A stretch of 45,566 nucleotides of DNA from CAZLWA01 sp964563165 (GTDB lineage Bacteria > CLD3 > SB21): contig CAZLWA010000065.1 in assembly GCA_964563165.1 (NCBI GenBank), forward strand, positions 1-45,566. Reading direction: 5' to 3'. This document shows, piece by piece, positions 7,691 through 17,796 of the stretch. The position numbers and the translations under genes are program-made. How positions within the stretch are numbered: the stretch's first letter is position 1; each line of letters starts with the position of its first letter. The notes under the pieces are model-generated. The model was not told where the DNA came from. It made no database searches and saw only the letters and a program-made list of their open reading frames with translations.

Positions 7691-8839
7691 TCAATGATTC
7701 AATTTGGAGATCTTCGAATCTTTTTCAATTTGCATTTGATTTTTCTTCACCGTGAACGGTTCAATCTGAACTAAATCGTAGCGCTCCAGCTCATCAAAGT
7801 CGCGATTGGACGCGGAACGGTCCCGCTTATTTTTAAGAAAATTATTCCTGCCCAGGTCGTTGCACAGAAATGCGCGGGAACGCCCTTTTTCTTCGAATAA
7901 CTCGCTCACGACACGGAATTGCGTTTCGAAATTTCTTTTCGGCAGCATAAAATCCGTTACATGAGCATTTCGCCTGCTGAGGATCAGGTACGAAAATTTC
8001 AGGGATGTTTTCACATTCCCGATCATACCGTCGATGATCTCAATGAATTTCGGCCGCTGCCATTTGACCGAATGATGACACCAATCGTTTTCTCTGCTCA
8101 GCGCGGGGCAATCCTTATGGGTCAGGCACGGCGCATACACAAACCATCCCTGGTGCAAAGCCGCATCCCGGAATCTTAACAGCGTACGCGAGGCCTCAAC
8201 CGAAGCGGGTTCGATGAAGATCGCAAACCCGTCCTCGTGCAGATCGTTCTTTAGAATTTCAAGAACATTATTCCGGCCGGTTTCGGAAAGTTCGTTCAAA
8301 AAATTGGCGCCGGTGATCAGATCGAATTTTTCCTGGAACGTTGATTTGTTTTCTAAATTGGCTTGACATACGGCGACGGAATGATTGAAACCCAACTGCC
8401 GGTAAAACAATTCAAGTTCGGCCAGGGTTCCCGAAGCGTGGTCGCAGCCCGTAAAACGAACGCCGGTTTTTTTCGGAAACTGATCGAGCCAAAACGAAAG
8501 GCCGCACAGCATCGTCCCGGTTCCGGCGCCCAGATCCAAAACGTTCAGAGATTCAACCCGTTCGAAAAAGCCCGATCTCTCCAGTTCCGTGAGCGGATAG
8601 TAAATCTTCAATAGATTGCACGTCGTATAATATAACAGATAAGCCCGGCGAGCGGTTTCATTTTCAAGGTAGGGTGTCTGAATGAATTTGGATAGCCGTT
8701 TGTTCAGACCTTCGGAGATCTCGTGAATGGTTTTCGCAAATTCGGCGAGCGTTTTGGGAACAGGATCGTATAGCCGGATAGACAAATATTTTTCTAATTG
8801 GGTAATGTATTGATCAGGAACAACAAGCGGTTGGTGCAT
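7691..8839 (-). CDS. Rsm22-type class I SAM methyltransferase-like protein
   Basis: This 382-residue protein has a SAM-binding motif NVLDLGAGTGTMLCG near residue 100 and the NELSE segment after motif II. It also has the family's cysteine-rich block PCLTHKDCPALSRENDWCHH. That pattern is known from the Rsm22 (mitochondrial ribosome assembly) family, whose cysteines bind an iron-sulfur cluster and whose bacterial members are thought to act on the small ribosomal subunit. Activity here is inferred, not shown. The C-terminus contains the family's SYLIL strand and a lysine-rich tail. Confidence 0.8.
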   Translation of the reverse strand: MHQPLVVPDQYITQLEKYLSIRLYDPVPKTLAEFAKTIHEISEGLNKRLSKFIQTPYLENETARRAYLLYYTTCNLLKIYYPLTELERSGFFERVESLNVLDLGAGTGTMLCGLSFWLDQFPKKTGVRFTGCDHASGTLAELELFYRQLGFNHSVAVCQANLENKSTFQEKFDLITGANFLNELSETGRNNVLEILKNDLHEDGFAIFIEPASVEASRTLLRFRDAALHQGWFVYAPCLTHKDCPALSRENDWCHHSVKWQRPKFIEIIDGMIGNVKTSLKFSYLILSRRNAHVTDFMLPKRNFETQFRVVSELFEEKGRSRAFLCNDLGRNNFLKNKRDRSASNRDFDELERYDLVQIEPFTVKKNQMQIEKDSKISKLNH

Positions 8840-8862
8840 GATTTTTGCGGAATGAACCCGTT

Positions 8863-8946
8863 GGCCACAAAGACACGAAGACTCAAAGTTTCACTAAGTT
8901 TTTGTAATAATCTTTGTGCTTCTTTGTGCCTTCGTGACTTCGTGGC
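8863..8946. repeat. Intergenic inverted repeat (CCACAAAGACACGAAG type)
   Basis: The left arm GCCACAAAGACACGAAG and the right arm CTTCGTGACTTCGTGGC face each other across a 50-base centre that also contains CAAAG/CTTTG pairs. Related sequences occur at 24275-24398 and near 1710. It fills almost the whole gap between serS and the Rsm22-type gene. Confidence 0.75.
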
Positions 8947-8951
8947 AAATT

Positions 8952-10220
8952 TTAATCCGATTTAATAACGTCGGCCCCCATATATTTTCGCAGGACCTTC
9001 GGAACGACCACGGTTCCTTCATCCGTCTGATAATTTTCCAGGATCGCGGACACAACCCGGGGCAGGGCCAACGCCGAACCGTTCAGCGTATGCACGTATT
9101 CCGGTTTTCCGCCGGATTCTTTGAATTTGATATTCATCCGCCGGGCCTGAAAAGCCTCAAAATTACTGCATGAAGAAACTTCCAGCCAGCGCTTTTGGCC
9201 CGCCGACCAAACTTCGAGGTCGTATTTTTTCGTTTGCGTAAATCCCATATCGCCCCGGCACATCAAAAGCACACGGTAGGGCAGTTCGAGTAATTGCAGG
9301 AGTTTTTCCGCATCGGCGCGAAGGGTTTCCAATTCTTCGTACGATTTTTCCGGTCGGACAAATTTAACCAGTTCGACTTTATCAAATTGATGCAGGCGAT
9401 TGAGCCCTCGAACTTCTTTGCCGTACGATCCCGCTTCGCGGCGAAAGCACGGCGTATAAGCCGCATATTTGATGGGTAACTCATCCGCTCGCAGGACGGC
9501 CTGGCGATGAATATTCGTGACCGGCACTTCTGCGGTTGGTATCAGGTAAAACTCATCACGTGTGACCACGTACATTTGATCTTCCTTATCGGGCAACTGG
9601 CCCGTGCCGGTGGCGCTTTCCGCATTCACGACTATCGGAGGTTGAATTTCTTTATACCCGTTTTCCGCCGCTGTGTCCAAAAAGAAGTTGATCAGCGCGC
9701 GCTGCAATTTGGCGCCATAGCCCTTATAAACCGGAAAGCCCGATCCCGCGATCTTAGCCCCCGTAACAAAATCTATCAGATCCAGTTTTTCAGTAATTTC
9801 CCAATGCGGCTTGAGCTCAAAATCGGTTTTTGGAAATTCGCCCCAGGTAAATATCGACTGATTATCTTCCGGAGTGGAACCGGCCGGAACGGAGGGATGC
9901 GGAATATTGGGAATGGTGAGCAGGACTTTATTCAGATTTTCTTCGGCGGCCTTTTGCCGGTCATCAAGAATTTTTATTTCATCGCCCACGATCTTCGTCT
10001 GGGCGATCAGTGCATCTGCATTTTGTTTCGCCTTTTTTAACGCGGCCACTTCTTCCGAAGCCTTGTTGCGTTTAGCTTTGAGTTCTTCGACCTTCAGAAT
10101 GATCGCTTTGCGCTCATCATCGAATCTGATCAAAGCGTCGAAATCCGCTTCAAACTTTTTTTCTTTTGCGGCTTTTTTTACGAGTTCCAGGTTTTCTCTT
10201 ATGAATTTAAGCTCTAACAT
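8952..10220 (-). CDS. serS: Seryl-tRNA synthetase
   Basis: The 422-residue enzyme charges tRNA-Ser with serine. The N-terminal 110 residues form the long coiled-coil arm that contacts the tRNA (KVEELKAKRNKASEEVAALKK). The class II core follows, with motif 2 TPCFRREAGSYGKEVRGLNR and motif 3 NGSALALPRVVSAILENYQ. The start is supported by GAGGA five bases upstream on the minus strand. It heads the serS to recG series. Confidence 0.97.
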   Translation of the reverse strand: MLELKFIRENLELVKKAAKEKKFEADFDALIRFDDERKAIILKVEELKAKRNKASEEVAALKKAKQNADALIAQTKIVGDEIKILDDRQKAAEENLNKVLLTIPNIPHPSVPAGSTPEDNQSIFTWGEFPKTDFELKPHWEITEKLDLIDFVTGAKIAGSGFPVYKGYGAKLQRALINFFLDTAAENGYKEIQPPIVVNAESATGTGQLPDKEDQMYVVTRDEFYLIPTAEVPVTNIHRQAVLRADELPIKYAAYTPCFRREAGSYGKEVRGLNRLHQFDKVELVKFVRPEKSYEELETLRADAEKLLQLLELPYRVLLMCRGDMGFTQTKKYDLEVWSAGQKRWLEVSSCSNFEAFQARRMNIKFKESGGKPEYVHTLNGSALALPRVVSAILENYQTDEGTVVVPKVLRKYMGADVIKSD

Positions 10221-10370
10221 TTTTCCTCAGCGTTTAATGGACCCGGGGTGTTGCCATGATAAATAAAAACACCGTAAAAATCAATACAGGTTTATTAGGC
10301 AGCAAATGTCATCGCGACGAGTTAAAAATTATCATTTACAAAGCACCTTAATCTTTATACATTGTGTAAG

Positions 10371-10403
10371 GCCGTGCTGACGGAAAAAGCGTCAATTGAC
10401 GGC
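10371..10403 (+). other. Nested hairpin upstream of the lipoprotein gene
   Basis: GCCGT (10371) pairs with ACGGC (10399), and inside it TGACG pairs with CGTCA around a GAAAAAG loop. It lies in the 285-base gap between serS and the next gene. No known riboswitch family was recognised, and it may simply be a structured leader. Confidence 0.3.
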
Positions 10404-10448
10404 ATTTGGAGGAACTTAAGGTGAACCCTTGCAATTAAGCCTATATTT

Positions 10449-10482
10449 TTCAATATATTGAATATCTGGCATGATAGTTGAA
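10449..10482 (+). promoter_or_regulatory. Palindrome and weak sigma54-like element
   Basis: TTCAATATATTGAA (10449-10462) is a perfect 14-base palindrome. Four bases later, TGGCATG-ATAG-TTGAA (10467-10482) resembles the -24/-12 pattern TGGCACG-N4-TTGCA, but it lacks the conserved GC at -12. The lipoprotein start is 24 bases further on. It is noted because the neighbouring gene encodes a sigma54 activator. Confidence 0.25.
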
Positions 10483-10505
10483 CTAAATGATGTCGGAGGT
10501 CTATT

Positions 10506-11456
10506 ATGAAAACATGTTGGATAAAAGCAAAAGCTCTGTATTTGGCGGTTGGAGCCTTAGTGATTTACACCGTCGCCAATGGTTGCGGTGTGGACAGTGA
10601 AGATTTCAGCGATACAAAGGTCATTGAAAATATTATCAAGGCCGATGTCGAAGAAGTTTTTGGCGTAAATGTGGCCAATGACGATGTTGCAGCAACCGTT
10701 TTACCCAAAACTTCTAATTCTGACGGCGTTTCGAATTTCGCTTTCAAGAACAGTTCAACGGATGAAGGATTACATTTTGGACGCAAAATTGACATTGACC
10801 GCATTGACAGGAAAATTGACGTAACGATCATTGAGCCGGATTCGACGGCGCAGGCTATGGTTACTTACACGCTGCAGGGCCAGTTCCTTCGGGACAGCAG
10901 CGGAGTTATAACATCCAAACCGCTAACCCATCAATTGGCACGCTTCATAACCTTTGAGAAGAAACAGAATGCGGTAACGGGCGAAAGATGGAGGCGAACC
11001 AGCACGTCCGCGGCATTTGGGAACTCCGGCAATATGACCAGCGTCGGTTTTGTCGAAGCGTCCAATTTAGTGTTGGATTCTTTATTGATCGTTACGCCGC
11101 GCGATACGATTCTCATAACCGATCCGCTGGAATTTGCTTTTTATGAGAACCATCCCATCGTTCTTCATCAATTTGAATCCATACTCATTGAGGGCAAGGT
11201 CCGCAATACGCAAAACATTCTGGATATACCCGTTGGATTTGTGACCATTGGAAGAAATAAAGCTCAATTGGTCCGATCCAAAGAACCGCTCACGAATGTC
11301 GGCGGCGGGCGTTTTGTGAAGTTGGTTACCGTCGGATTCAGCGCGCAGCCGCATTTCAGCCAGCTGGTGATCGACTTTCTCACGCTGAGCACTATTACGA
11401 CGCGCACCCAGCGTTACGATTCGTTCTTGATTTTTATACCGATAAGAATTGAATAA
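10506..11456 (+). CDS. Predicted lipoprotein of unknown function
   Basis: I do not recognise this 316-residue protein. It has an export signal (KAKALYLAVGALVIYTVANGC) with a likely lipobox ending in cysteine 27, followed by an acidic stretch. The rest is rich in beta-type segments, with several VTI/VTL strands and few charged helices. GGAGG lies seven bases before the ATG. It stands alone, converging on the large kinase gene; whether the two are functionally linked cannot be told. Confidence 0.7.
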   Translation: MKTCWIKAKALYLAVGALVIYTVANGCGVDSEDFSDTKVIENIIKADVEEVFGVNVANDDVAATVLPKTSNSDGVSNFAFKNSSTDEGLHFGRKIDIDRIDRKIDVTIIEPDSTAQAMVTYTLQGQFLRDSSGVITSKPLTHQLARFITFEKKQNAVTGERWRRTSTSAAFGNSGNMTSVGFVEASNLVLDSLLIVTPRDTILITDPLEFAFYENHPIVLHQFESILIEGKVRNTQNILDIPVGFVTIGRNKAQLVRSKEPLTNVGGGRFVKLVTVGFSAQPHFSQLVIDFLTLSTITTRTQRYDSFLIFIPIRIE

Positions 11457-11519
11457 GAATCCTGTGCCAATGCTATACGGTATCGCGACTGAAGACGGCG
11501 CTTACCCTTCGTCTTCAAC

Positions 11520-11538
11520 GGTTACGGCAGCCGTAACC
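11520..11538. terminator. Hairpin between convergent genes
   Basis: GGTTACGG-CAG-CCGTAACC forms a perfect eight-pair stem in the gap between the lipoprotein gene and the convergent kinase gene. A second, weaker GAAGAC/GTCTTC pair (11491-11516) precedes it. There is no real T run, so the terminator role is only suggested by position. Confidence 0.35.
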
Positions 11539-11598
11539 TTCAGGTTGCGCGGCGACAGAATACCATTTCATTAATTTCAAAAGGCACCGGCATAGAAT

Positions 11599-14500
11599 CT
11601 ACAGCCCCAATTTCTTCAACCGGTCATTCAGCGTGGTCCGCTTGATCCCCAGTATTTCTGCGGCTTTGGTCTTATTGCCGTCGGCGCTTTTCAATACTGC
11701 ATTGAAATATTCTTTTTCCACGGACAAAAGTTCCGCTTCAAATTCCTCAAGATTTTTTTCCGCCTTCGATTCGGTTTGCGCCGGCGTTTTCAGTTCCTCC
11801 TTTATTTTCTCGAAGGAACTCTTGAATTCGTCCGGCAGATCTTCCATCCCCAGCCTATCCCGCGTAGAGAAAATGATCATACGGTGAATGACGTTTTCCA
11901 ATTCCCGGATATTCCCGTTCCATGCGTTTTCCGTCAGCCTCTGCATCAGTTCGGCACTCAGCGATTGGATGGATTTGCCGTTCAGCTTATTGTGTTTATC
12001 GATAAGAAACTGAACCAGCAGCGGGATGTCTTCGCGCCGTTCCCTGAGCGCCGGCAGAAATACCGGAACGACATTGAGCCGGTAATACAGATCCTCCCGA
12101 AATAAACCGGCTTTGACTTGTTCCAGTAGATCGCGATTGGTTGCCGCGATCACGCGCACATCGATTTTGCGGGTCTCGTTGTCGCCGACGCGGCGGATTT
12201 CCCCCTCCTGGATCACACGTAAAAACCGCGACTGAAAATTGAGGGACGTATTCGTAATCTCGTCCAAAAAAATCGTGCCGCCGTTCGCTTCTTCAAACAA
12301 CCCTTTTTTGTCGGCAGCGGCTCCTGTGAAAGCCCCTTTCTTGTAGCCGAACAATTCCGATTCCAGGAGGTTTTCCGGAAGCGCGCCGCAGTCCACGGCG
12401 ACGAATTTATTGCTCTTCCGGCTGCCGTTATAGTGAATCGCTTTGGCTACGAGTTCTTTTCCGGTTCCGCTTTCGCCCTGAATAAGCACGTTCGCCGTAT
12501 TGTCCGCGGCCGTTTCGATCAGGTGAAAAACCTGCCGCATCGCTTTACTGCGGCCCACGATCTGATATTTCAAATATTTTTCCTGGATCTCAGACTTTAG
12601 ATCCAGATTTTCTTTCGCCAGATATTCTTTCTCGCGATGGACCTTTTCGTACAGCCGCGCATTCTCGATCGCGACGCCGGCCAGGTTGGCGAACGTTTCC
12701 AAGAACTTCAAATTCTGCGGACTGAAATAATATGTATCAAATTGTTTGTCCACATATACCGCGCCGATGATATCGTTCTTAATGCGCAGCGGCACGCACA
12801 TGATGGACCGGATGTTGTAAGCGACAATGCTCTTTCGCATTTTGAAACGGTCATCCAGATTGGCATCCGCCGTGACGAGCGACTGGCCGGTGGCATAAAC
12901 TTCCTCCACAATACTTTGGCTGATATTGGTGAGATCGGAAAGGCTCTCCTGATCCACATTCCGCGCGACTTTGATCTCCAATCCCGTCTCCGATTTCAAA
13001 ATAATTAACCCGCGATCGGACTTGGTGTTTTCAATCGCGTTGTCCATAATACGATCGAACAGTTTTTCCGAGTCCAAAATAGAATTGATATCCTTGGTCA
13101 TTTCATACAAAATCCGGAACGACTGAATTTCCGATTCCCGCGCTTCGCTGAAAAAATGCTTGTAGTCGTTGACAATATCCTGGTGCAGCGGAATGTTAAG
13201 ATAACTAGTCTTAAAATCCGAACGCTTGAGTGAATGTTCGACTTTTGTTATCGCCTGATAGGCTTTTTCCAAATACTTTCCGATTTCAAACCGGGACTTA
13301 TTGCTTCCGAGAATGATCGCATAATGATTGTAGTAGACTTCCTGATCGACAAACTCGTAATATTTTTCATTTTCCAATAGCCGGACCGCTTCGGAAGAAT
13401 ATTCCAATGCCTCGGTCAATTTTCCCAGCATGCGCATGGCTTTGGAAGCAAGATGGTACGCGAGAATTTTTAACGAATGCGAAAGTATGTGTTGTGCTTG
13501 TTCGCCGACGGCTTTCACTCCGCCTAATCTTTCGTCAATATTGACCGCTTCAAAATTGGTATCCACGGCCACTTTCAGCAGCAATAGTTCGGCGAAAAAA
13601 CGTAATTCATGATTTTCAGAATTCGTAAAATAGGTGACGGCGTCTTCCAGATGAAGTTTAGCCTCTTCCACGCGGCGGGCCTCCAGCAGAATCTCGGATT
13701 GATACAAACGGTAAATCGACAGATCTTTTTTGTTATTAACCTGCACAGCCATAGCCACGGCTTCTTTAATGAGGTGCTCGCTTTGAGAGTTGAATCCGAT
13801 CCGTTTGTAAACCAAGGACAAATGCTCGCATGCTTTCCCTCTCGCATTGTCATCTTCCAGTTCCGTGCTTAGATCCGAGGCTTTGAGGAAGTGTTCCAGA
13901 GCCTGTTCAAAATCCTTCATGTTAAATAAAACAAGTCCCGTGTACTGGTGATATCTTAACAGGAATTGTTTGCTGTTCAGTTGTTGTATCAGCTTTTCAG
14001 ATTGCCGGTAGTAAGACAGTGCTTCATCCAATTGTTCTTTCCGGTTGGCAATGTGACCTAAATTAAAAAACGCATGGATCTGGGAGCTGACGTCGTTGAG
14101 TTTTTCGGCGAGCCGCAGAGATTCTTCAAATTCCCGTTTTGCTTCGTTATAAAGTTCTTTCGATCCGTAAACCGTTCCAAGGCTGTTGTGTGTCTGCATA
14201 ATGAGGGTTTGATCCCCGGTTGCCGATGCCCATTGAAATGCCTCCCGATGATTTTCCAACGCCAGATCCCATAAGGATCTCCGATAATAAACTTTGCCCA
14301 GCTGCCGGTAAAGCTGGCCTAATTGATAATGGTCGCCTTGGGTTTTTGACAACGCGATCGCTTTTTCACATATCTTTTGAGACTCTTCATATTTGGAAAT
14401 GCGCTCGTAATAATTGGCTTGCCGCAATAATCCGAGAATAAGCGCTTGCGTGCGCCCGTTTTTTTCGGCCAGTTTCAGGATCTCTTCGATCGTCTTCTTT

Positions 14501-16686
14501 TGTTCGGTGCGTTCGCCGATCTGATCCGATAGTTCTTCGACCTTGAAAAGCGTTTCAATCAACACATCGGTCTGATCCGAAACACGCAGGATCTCACTCG
14601 CCTGCAATAGGCTTTGAAGTGCTTCCCTAGGAAGAAATTCGGCGCGCCGGATTTCCGCCAGTTGAAAAAGATACGGGAGCGCCTTGCTTCGCTCATCGCT
14701 GCGGAAATAATGATACGCTAATTCCGGAACCCGAGCGGGTTCTTTCGGTTCATACGCATGTGCGAGCCGGCCGTGCCATTGTTTCTTTTCGGATTCCGGA
14801 AGTTCGGCGTATTCATGTTCACGCAAAAATTGATTGTGAAAAATGAACTCTGTGTCATGCCTGACCCATAATCCGAGCCGGATCATTTTGTCGGTGAGAT
14901 AGAAGGTGTTTTCATCCGGACTTATGATTTTCAATTCTTCGGTCGTAAAAAATGACGGGAACACTGACGCGCGCCGGAGCAATTGTTCTTCTTTTTCCGA
15001 CAGGCGGTCGATCTTACTCAGCACGAAGTCGGAAATGGAGGCGGGGATCGCCCGGATCTGATCGGGAACCAGCTTCCATTCTTTGCCGGAGAATTTCAGA
15101 GCTCCGGTTTGGATCAGGTAGACCAGGGTGCGCTCGATCAGAAGCAGATTACCGCGCGTGGCGTTGTAGATCGTTTCGGTAATTTCCGGTTTGACACCGG
15201 CGTCATTCAACAATCCTGCGATAAAAACATCCGTCTGTTCCCGGCTGAAGTTCTCCACCGGAACATGAAAACCGTTCAGCTCAGATTGAATAAAAAGATC
15301 CTCGCTGTTTGCCGAACTGATTCCAAAAAAGATTCTTGTCTTCGGCTGCAGGTGTAATTTTCTGAGGATATTTTTGAAAAAATCCCTTTCAAACGGGCTT
15401 GCCGCATCCCAATCCTCCATCAGGACCAGCAGCCCGCCCGACGGGCTTACGGCTTCGACCACAAAATCCGACAACCTGGCGCGCATGGAAGCCGGGTCGG
15501 TTTGATCCGACGCTTGCGCACTGCCGGTTTCGGTGATCCACCGGATTTCTTGCTTAAACGCAACGGATAATTCGGGTTTCCGGAATTCATAATACACGTG
15601 AGCCAGGAACCGGCGCAGGTTCCCGAGGCCTGAGGCGAACGTATCGGCAAGATTCAAATGCACCACGTAGTGTTTCTGTTTTTGTAAATTCAATTTAAAC
15701 TCGTGCACGAGCGCCGACTTACCGGCGCCCTCTTCGCCTGTAATCCAAACCGTTTTTAATTTTTCTGTTGGCGATGAAAAATGTTCGCCGAGCCGGTCCA
15801 GTTCATTCTGGCGATACATGAAACACGAACTCAATACAAATTCATCCGCGTCCCACATCTTTGCAAACCGCTCCCGCAGGGGTTGGGCATCCCGGTAAAT
15901 TTCTTCGACGTTTTGATACCGGTATTCCTGATTTTTTTCCAACAATTTTAGAATGATCCGCTTCATCGGCTCATCAATAAAATCGTACGGCGTCGTCACA
16001 TCGGTGATTTTTTTCTCCAGATGGTTCACGACGACGTTGACCACGTCCGCGTCGTCAAACGGATTGGTTCCGCAGGCCATTTCAAACAAAACGACTCCGA
16101 GCGAGTACAGATCACTGCGCCCGTCGGACCTTTCTTTTTTAATGATTTCCGGCGCTGAATACTGTACGGTACCTTGGGTTTCGGAGAATTTTTTTTGACG
16201 ATCTGAAATATCGGCGGCCAGGCCAAAATCTATCAATGCGATGGCTGACGTGTCATCCGCCCGAAGCATGATATTTTCAGGTTTTACATCGTAGTGAACG
16301 AGGTTATGACGATGGAGGTACTGCAGGACGGAAAGCATTTGAAAGAAAACGGAATAAAAAAGCGAAGGGGAAATGTTCTTTTCTGCCCGAAGGATGCGGG
16401 ACAGATCGCTGCCCTCAATCCACTCCATCGTGAAATACGGACCCCGCAAAAAATCCACATCATATACTTTGGGAAGCTGCGGATGATCGAGGCGGTACAG
16501 GATTTCAAATTCATGAAGAAATTTGTCCTGGTGGGAAGCGTCGGCGCAATATTTTATGACGACCGTTTTTTCTTCGACGCGGTCCCAAGCTTTGTAAATC
16601 GCACCCATGCCGCCGGCGTTCAGGGGTGAACGTAATTCATAGCGGGGATGGATCGATGGAGTTGGTGCGGTAGGTTTTTTGGACAT
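11599..16686 (-). CDS. Ser/Thr kinase-AAA-TPR-GAF-sigma54 activator fusion
   Basis: This 1695-residue cytoplasmic protein joins modules that are usually separate. The kinase (about 16-270) has a glycine loop NAGGMG, VIK lysine 45, HYD with Asp133, DFG (153-155) and APE (178-180). An AAA-type ATPase follows with P-loop GEEGAGKS (317-324). A long TPR-like region covers about 680-1180. A GAF domain lies at 1206-1348. The sigma54-interaction ATPase has Walker A GESGTGKE (1404-1411), the GAFTGA loop (1451-1456) and Walker B TIFLDE (1471-1476). A Fis-type helix-turn-helix ends the protein (1671-1695). With all catalytic motifs intact, it should phosphorylate targets and also activate sigma54 promoters. 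The upstream yihY gene is four bases away. Confidence 0.93.
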   Translation of the reverse strand: MSKKPTAPTPSIHPRYELRSPLNAGGMGAIYKAWDRVEEKTVVIKYCADASHQDKFLHEFEILYRLDHPQLPKVYDVDFLRGPYFTMEWIEGSDLSRILRAEKNISPSLFYSVFFQMLSVLQYLHRHNLVHYDVKPENIMLRADDTSAIALIDFGLAADISDRQKKFSETQGTVQYSAPEIIKKERSDGRSDLYSLGVVLFEMACGTNPFDDADVVNVVVNHLEKKITDVTTPYDFIDEPMKRIILKLLEKNQEYRYQNVEEIYRDAQPLRERFAKMWDADEFVLSSCFMYRQNELDRLGEHFSSPTEKLKTVWITGEEGAGKSALVHEFKLNLQKQKHYVVHLNLADTFASGLGNLRRFLAHVYYEFRKPELSVAFKQEIRWITETGSAQASDQTDPASMRARLSDFVVEAVSPSGGLLVLMEDWDAASPFERDFFKNILRKLHLQPKTRIFFGISSANSEDLFIQSELNGFHVPVENFSREQTDVFIAGLLNDAGVKPEITETIYNATRGNLLLIERTLVYLIQTGALKFSGKEWKLVPDQIRAIPASISDFVLSKIDRLSEKEEQLLRRASVFPSFFTTEELKIISPDENTFYLTDKMIRLGLWVRHDTEFIFHNQFLREHEYAELPESEKKQWHGRLAHAYEPKEPARVPELAYHYFRSDERSKALPYLFQLAEIRRAEFLPREALQSLLQASEILRVSDQTDVLIETLFKVEELSDQIGERTEQKKTIEEILKLAEKNGRTQALILGLLRQANYYERISKYEESQKICEKAIALSKTQGDHYQLGQLYRQLGKVYYRRSLWDLALENHREAFQWASATGDQTLIMQTHNSLGTVYGSKELYNEAKREFEESLRLAEKLNDVSSQIHAFFNLGHIANRKEQLDEALSYYRQSEKLIQQLNSKQFLLRYHQYTGLVLFNMKDFEQALEHFLKASDLSTELEDDNARGKACEHLSLVYKRIGFNSQSEHLIKEAVAMAVQVNNKKDLSIYRLYQSEILLEARRVEEAKLHLEDAVTYFTNSENHELRFFAELLLLKVAVDTNFEAVNIDERLGGVKAVGEQAQHILSHSLKILAYHLASKAMRMLGKLTEALEYSSEAVRLLENEKYYEFVDQEVYYNHYAIILGSNKSRFEIGKYLEKAYQAITKVEHSLKRSDFKTSYLNIPLHQDIVNDYKHFFSEARESEIQSFRILYEMTKDINSILDSEKLFDRIMDNAIENTKSDRGLIILKSETGLEIKVARNVDQESLSDLTNISQSIVEEVYATGQSLVTADANLDDRFKMRKSIVAYNIRSIMCVPLRIKNDIIGAVYVDKQFDTYYFSPQNLKFLETFANLAGVAIENARLYEKVHREKEYLAKENLDLKSEIQEKYLKYQIVGRSKAMRQVFHLIETAADNTANVLIQGESGTGKELVAKAIHYNGSRKSNKFVAVDCGALPENLLESELFGYKKGAFTGAAADKKGLFEEANGGTIFLDEITNTSLNFQSRFLRVIQEGEIRRVGDNETRKIDVRVIAATNRDLLEQVKAGLFREDLYYRLNVVPVFLPALRERREDIPLLVQFLIDKHNKLNGKSIQSLSAELMQRLTENAWNGNIRELENVIHRMIIFSTRDRLGMEDLPDEFKSSFEKIKEELKTPAQTESKAEKNLEEFEAELLSVEKEYFNAVLKSADGNKTKAAEILGIKRTTLNDRLKKLGL

Positions 16687-16690
16687 AGGG

Positions 16691-17644
16691 CTAATCGAAT
16701 TCTTTAACCGTCAAACTCAATTCTCGGGCATTTTCCATTTTCGTGTTGGCGATCTCAGTGACTTCCGCTCCGATCAAGAGGATGATGGATGCGAGATAGA
16801 TCGAAAATACGGTAATCACGATGCCCGCTACCGATCCGTAAAAAGCGTTGTAGGAGGCAAAATTAGAGACATAATACGCAAAGAAATAAATAGTTAATTC
16901 CAGCAAAACACCCGCCACGACCGCACCCAGCAGCGCCGCGCGGTTAAAAATATCCGTCTTCGGCAGAATCTTATAAATCACATAGAAGGTCACAATGGTC
17001 ATCAAATACGGCATGACCTCTGTGAAAACGTCCCATACGTAAGGCAAATTCGAAAAATCAATGTTTGAAATTTGGGTTTCGTTTTCTTTCAGCATTTGAA
17101 TAATAGCATTGACCATCGTAGACAGCAGAAACAGTGAGCCCACGATCAATACCATTCCCATTTCTACCAAACGGCTTACGAAATAGTTTCTGGTTTTCAA
17201 ACTAAAAATCGTCGCCATGGCGTCCTCGATAGCCGCAAACGCGCCACTGCTCGTCCACAAAAGCGAGCCGATACTGATCACACTGATCCAGCCTTTATGG
17301 TCCATGAGCGCTTTAACCTGGTCGGAAATATGGCTTTTGGACATGATGGCCATTAAGAATGTACGCGAATTCTCCGGCATCCGCTCCGCTACAAACTGAA
17401 GTATGAGTTTCTCGGCCTCTTCCGGCGTTCGCACAAACGACGCAATGATTGAAATGATAATGAACATCATCGGAATAATACTCAGTAAAAAAAAGAAAGA
17501 AATAGCGGCCGCATTGGTCGTAAGTTTGTGACGATCAAAAACGCGTTCTTGAACGGTCATCGCATAGTAAAAAAACGGGGATTGGATTACCCGTTCGCCC
17601 GTTTTTATGCACCAATCTGTGACTTTGCGGAATCGCCTTACCAT
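16691..17644 (-). CDS. YihY/BrkB family inner-membrane protein
   Basis: The 317-residue protein has about six hydrophobic segments. It carries the family signatures LTTNAAAISFFFLLSIIPMM near residue 45, FSSGAFAAIEDAM-like WTSSGAFAAIEDAM, and GSVAGIVITVFSIYLASIILLIGAEVTEI near the end. YihY proteins were once called ribonuclease BN in error; their transport or membrane role is unknown. It precedes the kinase fusion by four bases and the two are probably one transcript. Confidence 0.9.
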   Translation of the reverse strand: MVRRFRKVTDWCIKTGERVIQSPFFYYAMTVQERVFDRHKLTTNAAAISFFFLLSIIPMMFIIISIIASFVRTPEEAEKLILQFVAERMPENSRTFLMAIMSKSHISDQVKALMDHKGWISVISIGSLLWTSSGAFAAIEDAMATIFSLKTRNYFVSRLVEMGMVLIVGSLFLLSTMVNAIIQMLKENETQISNIDFSNLPYVWDVFTEVMPYLMTIVTFYVIYKILPKTDIFNRAALLGAVVAGVLLELTIYFFAYYVSNFASYNAFYGSVAGIVITVFSIYLASIILLIGAEVTEIANTKMENARELSLTVKEFD

Positions 17645-17796
17645 CTTGCGGTTATTTCTTCAATTTGTGAATACGTCCGGCAAGAACTGCTCGGGGTCAA
17701 TGTAAGTACATTCTGTATGTATTTCAAGTGCCGCAAAACGAATGCGGCCGCTGGCCGCGCAGGCTGAAACAGTGCGTTGTATCCTATTTTTAATTA

